Below, piece after piece: positions 61,982 through 64,000 of a stretch of DNA of 64,000 nucleotides. The stretch comes from CAVXJN01 sp963762165. Its GTDB lineage: Bacteria > Pseudomonadota > Gammaproteobacteria > JASBUN01. Location of the stretch: assembly GCA_963762165.1 (NCBI GenBank), contig CAVXJN010000001.1:903913-967912 (forward strand). Direction: 5' to 3'. A program made the translations under genes and the position numbers. The notes below the pieces were generated by a model. It saw only the letters and a list, made by a program, of their open reading frames with translations, was not told where the DNA came from and did no database searches. Positions within the stretch are counted from its first letter, which is position 1. Every line of letters starts with the position of its first letter.

Positions 61982-63001
61982 AAAAACTGCGCGTCATGAT
62001 GCTGGTGCACTCCTATTTGGTGCCGCCGGACGATCTGCATGACGAAGAAGACCCGCGCATGAACAAGTTTCGCACCGAATTCGACGTGCGGGCTGCGTTG
62101 CAAGCGTTGGGGCACGAAGTCCGACTGGTGGCGGTGGACGGCGATCTGGCGCCCATTCGCCAGACCATCGACGAGTGGAAACCCCACATCGCCTTCAATC
62201 TATTGGAAGCATTCGGCGAAAACGTCGCCAATGATTTCTACGTCGTCAGCTACCTCGACATGATCAAAATGCCCTACACCGGCTGCAACCCGCGCGGCCT
62301 GGTGCTGTCGCGGGACAAAGGCGCTGTCGAAAAAACTCATGGCCTATCACCGCATCAAAGTGCCGCGCTTTCGCGTGTTTCGCTGGGGCCGAACCATCCG
62401 CGAGCGGGAGATCCGCAACCTGCCCTACCCCATGGTGGTGAAATCATTGCTGGAACAAGGCTCCATCGGCATCGCCCAGACCTCGTTCTGCAGCAACGCG
62501 GAGGAACTCACCGAGCGGGTCATCCAGGTACAGGAAATGACCGGCGGCGACGCCATCGCCGAGGAATACATCGACGGCCGCGAGCTGTACGTCACGGTGT
62601 TCGGCAACGAACGCCTGCAAGTGCTGCCCATCCGCGAACTGATCTTCTCCAGCGACGACATCGACGCCCAACGCATCGCCACCTACAAAGTGAAGTGGGA
62701 CGAGAAATACCGCGAAAGCCGCGGCCTGGACTACCAGTTCGCCCGCAACCTTCCCGCCGGCATGGCGGAATACATCCAACGCCTGGCCAAGCGCATCTAT
62801 CGGATTCTCGATCTCTCCAGCTACGCCCGCCTGGACCTGCGCCTGTCGACGACAGGCAAGCTCTACGTCCTCGAAGCCAACCCCAACGCCGCCATCGCCG
62901 AAAACGAAGATGTCGCCTACTCAGCCGAGCGCGCTGGCTTGAGTTACGAACAATTAATCCAAAAGGTCTTGAACCTGGGATTGCGATACTCCAAACGTTG
63001 A
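61978..63001 (+). pseudogene. ATP-grasp ligase (D-Ala-D-Ala ligase/RimK-like), frameshifted
   Basis: About 340 residues after removing one G near 62318. The N-terminal preATP-grasp part begins KKLRVMMLVHSYLVPPDD. The first frame ends near LSRDK, and the second resumes ALSKKLMAYHRIKVP. ATP-grasp hallmarks follow: PMVVKSLLEQGSIGI (nucleotide lid), AIAEEYIDGREL, and EANPNAAI for the metal site. It should ligate an amino acid or peptide by acyl phosphate. Its gene is coupled to the metallopeptidase gene. Probably a functional enzyme in reality. Confidence 0.85.
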
Positions 63002-63188
63002 GCCGCGGCGCTCGCCGAAGTACTGCATCCAACTCTGCCGATTTCCGCATCGCTGCGGCGTTGGTTCACTCATCCATCGACGGCACAGACCCATGCATGT
63101 AGTAGTCGCACTACACAGCGACTGCAATTCAAAATGAATACACGGTCCTCGCCCGGTGATGCACCCAATGCCCCGCGAAATCCAGAAC

Positions 63189-63976
63189 ACTTCAATGAGG
63201 CCACGGCGTTATGCCGTGGATGACGCGCGTGATTTGCCCCCGTGATTAAGCTGACCGCTTCAATGAGGCCACGGCGTTATGCCGTGGATGACTTCCGATG
63301 TGGCCGGCCTCCGACTTCTACCGCCCTTCAATGAGGCCACGGCGTTATGCCGTGGATGACAGATAATTCTCCGCATCCTCAATGCGAGCACCTCCGCTTC
63401 AATGAGGCCACGGCGTTATGCCGTGGATGACAGCGAGTGCCCGGCACCGGGTGCCGGTGCATTGCTTCAATGAGGCCACGGCGTTATGCCGTGGATGACG
63501 TGGCGTGATGTACGTCCTACATCCACTCACCGGAGCGCTTCAATGAGGCCACGGCGTTATGCCGTGGATGACATCGCGTGGTCACGTGCCGAACCCCCAA
63601 AACACATGCTTCAATGAGGCCACGGCGTTATGCCGTGGATGACTAGCGTTAGCACCGGCGACACCCGTCCTTGCGCCGCTTCAATGAGGCCACGGCGTTA
63701 TGCCGTGGATGACGCGCAGATAAATTCGGGCGTACCGTCTCGATAAGCTTCAATGAGGCCACGGCGTTATGCCGTGGATGACCCATAAGGTGACACTGCA
63801 CGACCTGAAGCTAGCTGCTTCAATGAGGCCACGGCGTTATGCCGTGGATGACGTTCGACGATGTACCCGATTGACCCGTCACGGTGCTTCAATGAGGCCA
63901 CGGCGTTATGCCGTGGATGACATTGCCCTATCGCAATTGAACCGTTCCCTTGAGCAGCGGCTTCAATGAGGCCACG
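63189..63976 (-). CRISPR. CRISPR array, 11 full repeats plus one truncated, no cas genes in window
   Basis: Eleven 36-base repeats (plus-strand consensus GCTTCAATGAGGCCACGGCG then TTATGCCGTGGATGAC) start at 63189, 63257, 63325, 63396, 63464, 63537, 63608, 63678, 63747, 63817 and 63886. A twelfth starts at 63960 and matches only the first 17 bases. Spacers are 32-38 bases and all different. The repeat holds a 7-base stem (CCACGGC/GCCGTGG) with loop GTTAT. Read on the minus strand, it ends ATTGAAGC, like type I and III handles ending ATTGAAAC, so transcription from the minus strand is likely. Subtype cannot be told. Confidence 0.95.
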
Positions 63977-64000
63977 CCGGTCGCCTGCTGGGTCGGGCCC

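Noticed and set aside
60841..63102. A 753-codon plus-strand frame
   Set aside because: It joins an out-of-frame reading of the metallopeptidase gene, the true N-terminus of the ATP-grasp gene, and then an out-of-frame tail; not one protein.
63769..63969. An open frame of 66 codons inside the CRISPR array
   Set aside because: It is made of repeat and spacer sequence read in one frame; no ribosome binding site and no protein-like composition.
1..64000. tRNA, rRNA, insertion sequences or prophage genes
   Set aside because: I looked for cloverleaf-like and conserved rRNA motifs, transposase motifs and phage structural genes by eye and found none. A tool-based scan would be more sensitive.

Overview
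The window looks like a chromosomal stretch from a GC-rich gammaproteobacterium outside the Enterobacterales. The evidence is the mix of proteins typical of that class: HspQ, YcgL, PpnP, the DUF1820, DUF1244 and DUF2288 families, Fe-superoxide dismutase, class I GshA, and short-form PutA without a DNA-binding domain. The order cannot be fixed from sequence alone. No rRNA, tRNA, prophage or insertion sequence was recognised. Most of the window is housekeeping and accessory metabolism in short operons. The one clearly mobile-defence feature is a CRISPR array at the right end, with no cas genes in view.

Layout. 0-16 kb: folE, a YihY/BrkB membrane protein, a cold-shock protein, ycgL, hspQ, ilvD, a PilZ protein next to an FHA protein, a TrkA-N channel-like protein paired with a DUF6394 membrane protein, small lipoproteins, a RaiA-cold-shock fusion, a CBS pair protein and a SRAP protein. 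16-34 kb: ppnP, a BCCT osmolyte transporter, an SDR, sodB with a strong terminator, a second FHA protein, gshA, a patatin phospholipase, a gene-free stretch with a DnaA-box dyad, a histidine phosphatase, NUDIX, MFS and HAD proteins, a CDP-alcohol phosphatidyltransferase, a Thr-nucleophile asparaginase and a membrane diguanylate cyclase. 34-49.7 kb: MarC, rhomboid protease, family 4 uracil-DNA glycosylase, a SelW-like protein, msrA, a DUF3857/transglutaminase protein, an exported methyltransferase, two retropepsin-type proteases, putA, an EF-hand protein, a glutamine amidotransferase and an orphan MbcA/ParS/Xre antitoxin. 49.7-63 kb: a broken HAD-IIB phosphatase, a small cytochrome c operon, GST, a beta-propeller protein, a TlpA-like thioredoxin, DUF3775, an ExeA-like ATPase, peroxiredoxin, a B12-type MerR regulator, rraA and a metallopeptidase/ATP-grasp pair. 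63.2-64 kb: CRISPR repeats.

From about 49.7 kb onward at least ten otherwise full-length genes are split by one-base indels, several of them at homopolymers. The genes to the left are almost free of this. Uncorrected long-read error or local misassembly is the simplest reading, and genuine decay is the alternative. I annotate these genes across their frameshifts, because start sites, stop/start overlaps and family C-termini all reappear in the shifted frame.

Themes: redox and thiol defence (GshA, SodB, MsrA, peroxiredoxin, TlpA, SelW-like, GST), envelope and osmotic stress (BCCT, LEA-like lipoprotein, MarC, YihY), and signalling (two FHA proteins, PilZ, GGDEF, CBS, B12-MerR). The parts most worth following up are the metallopeptidase/ATP-grasp pair beside a Cys/His-rich miniprotein, the non-canonical channel with its DUF6394 partner, the DnaA-box dyad, and the CRISPR array, which breaks off inside a repeat.
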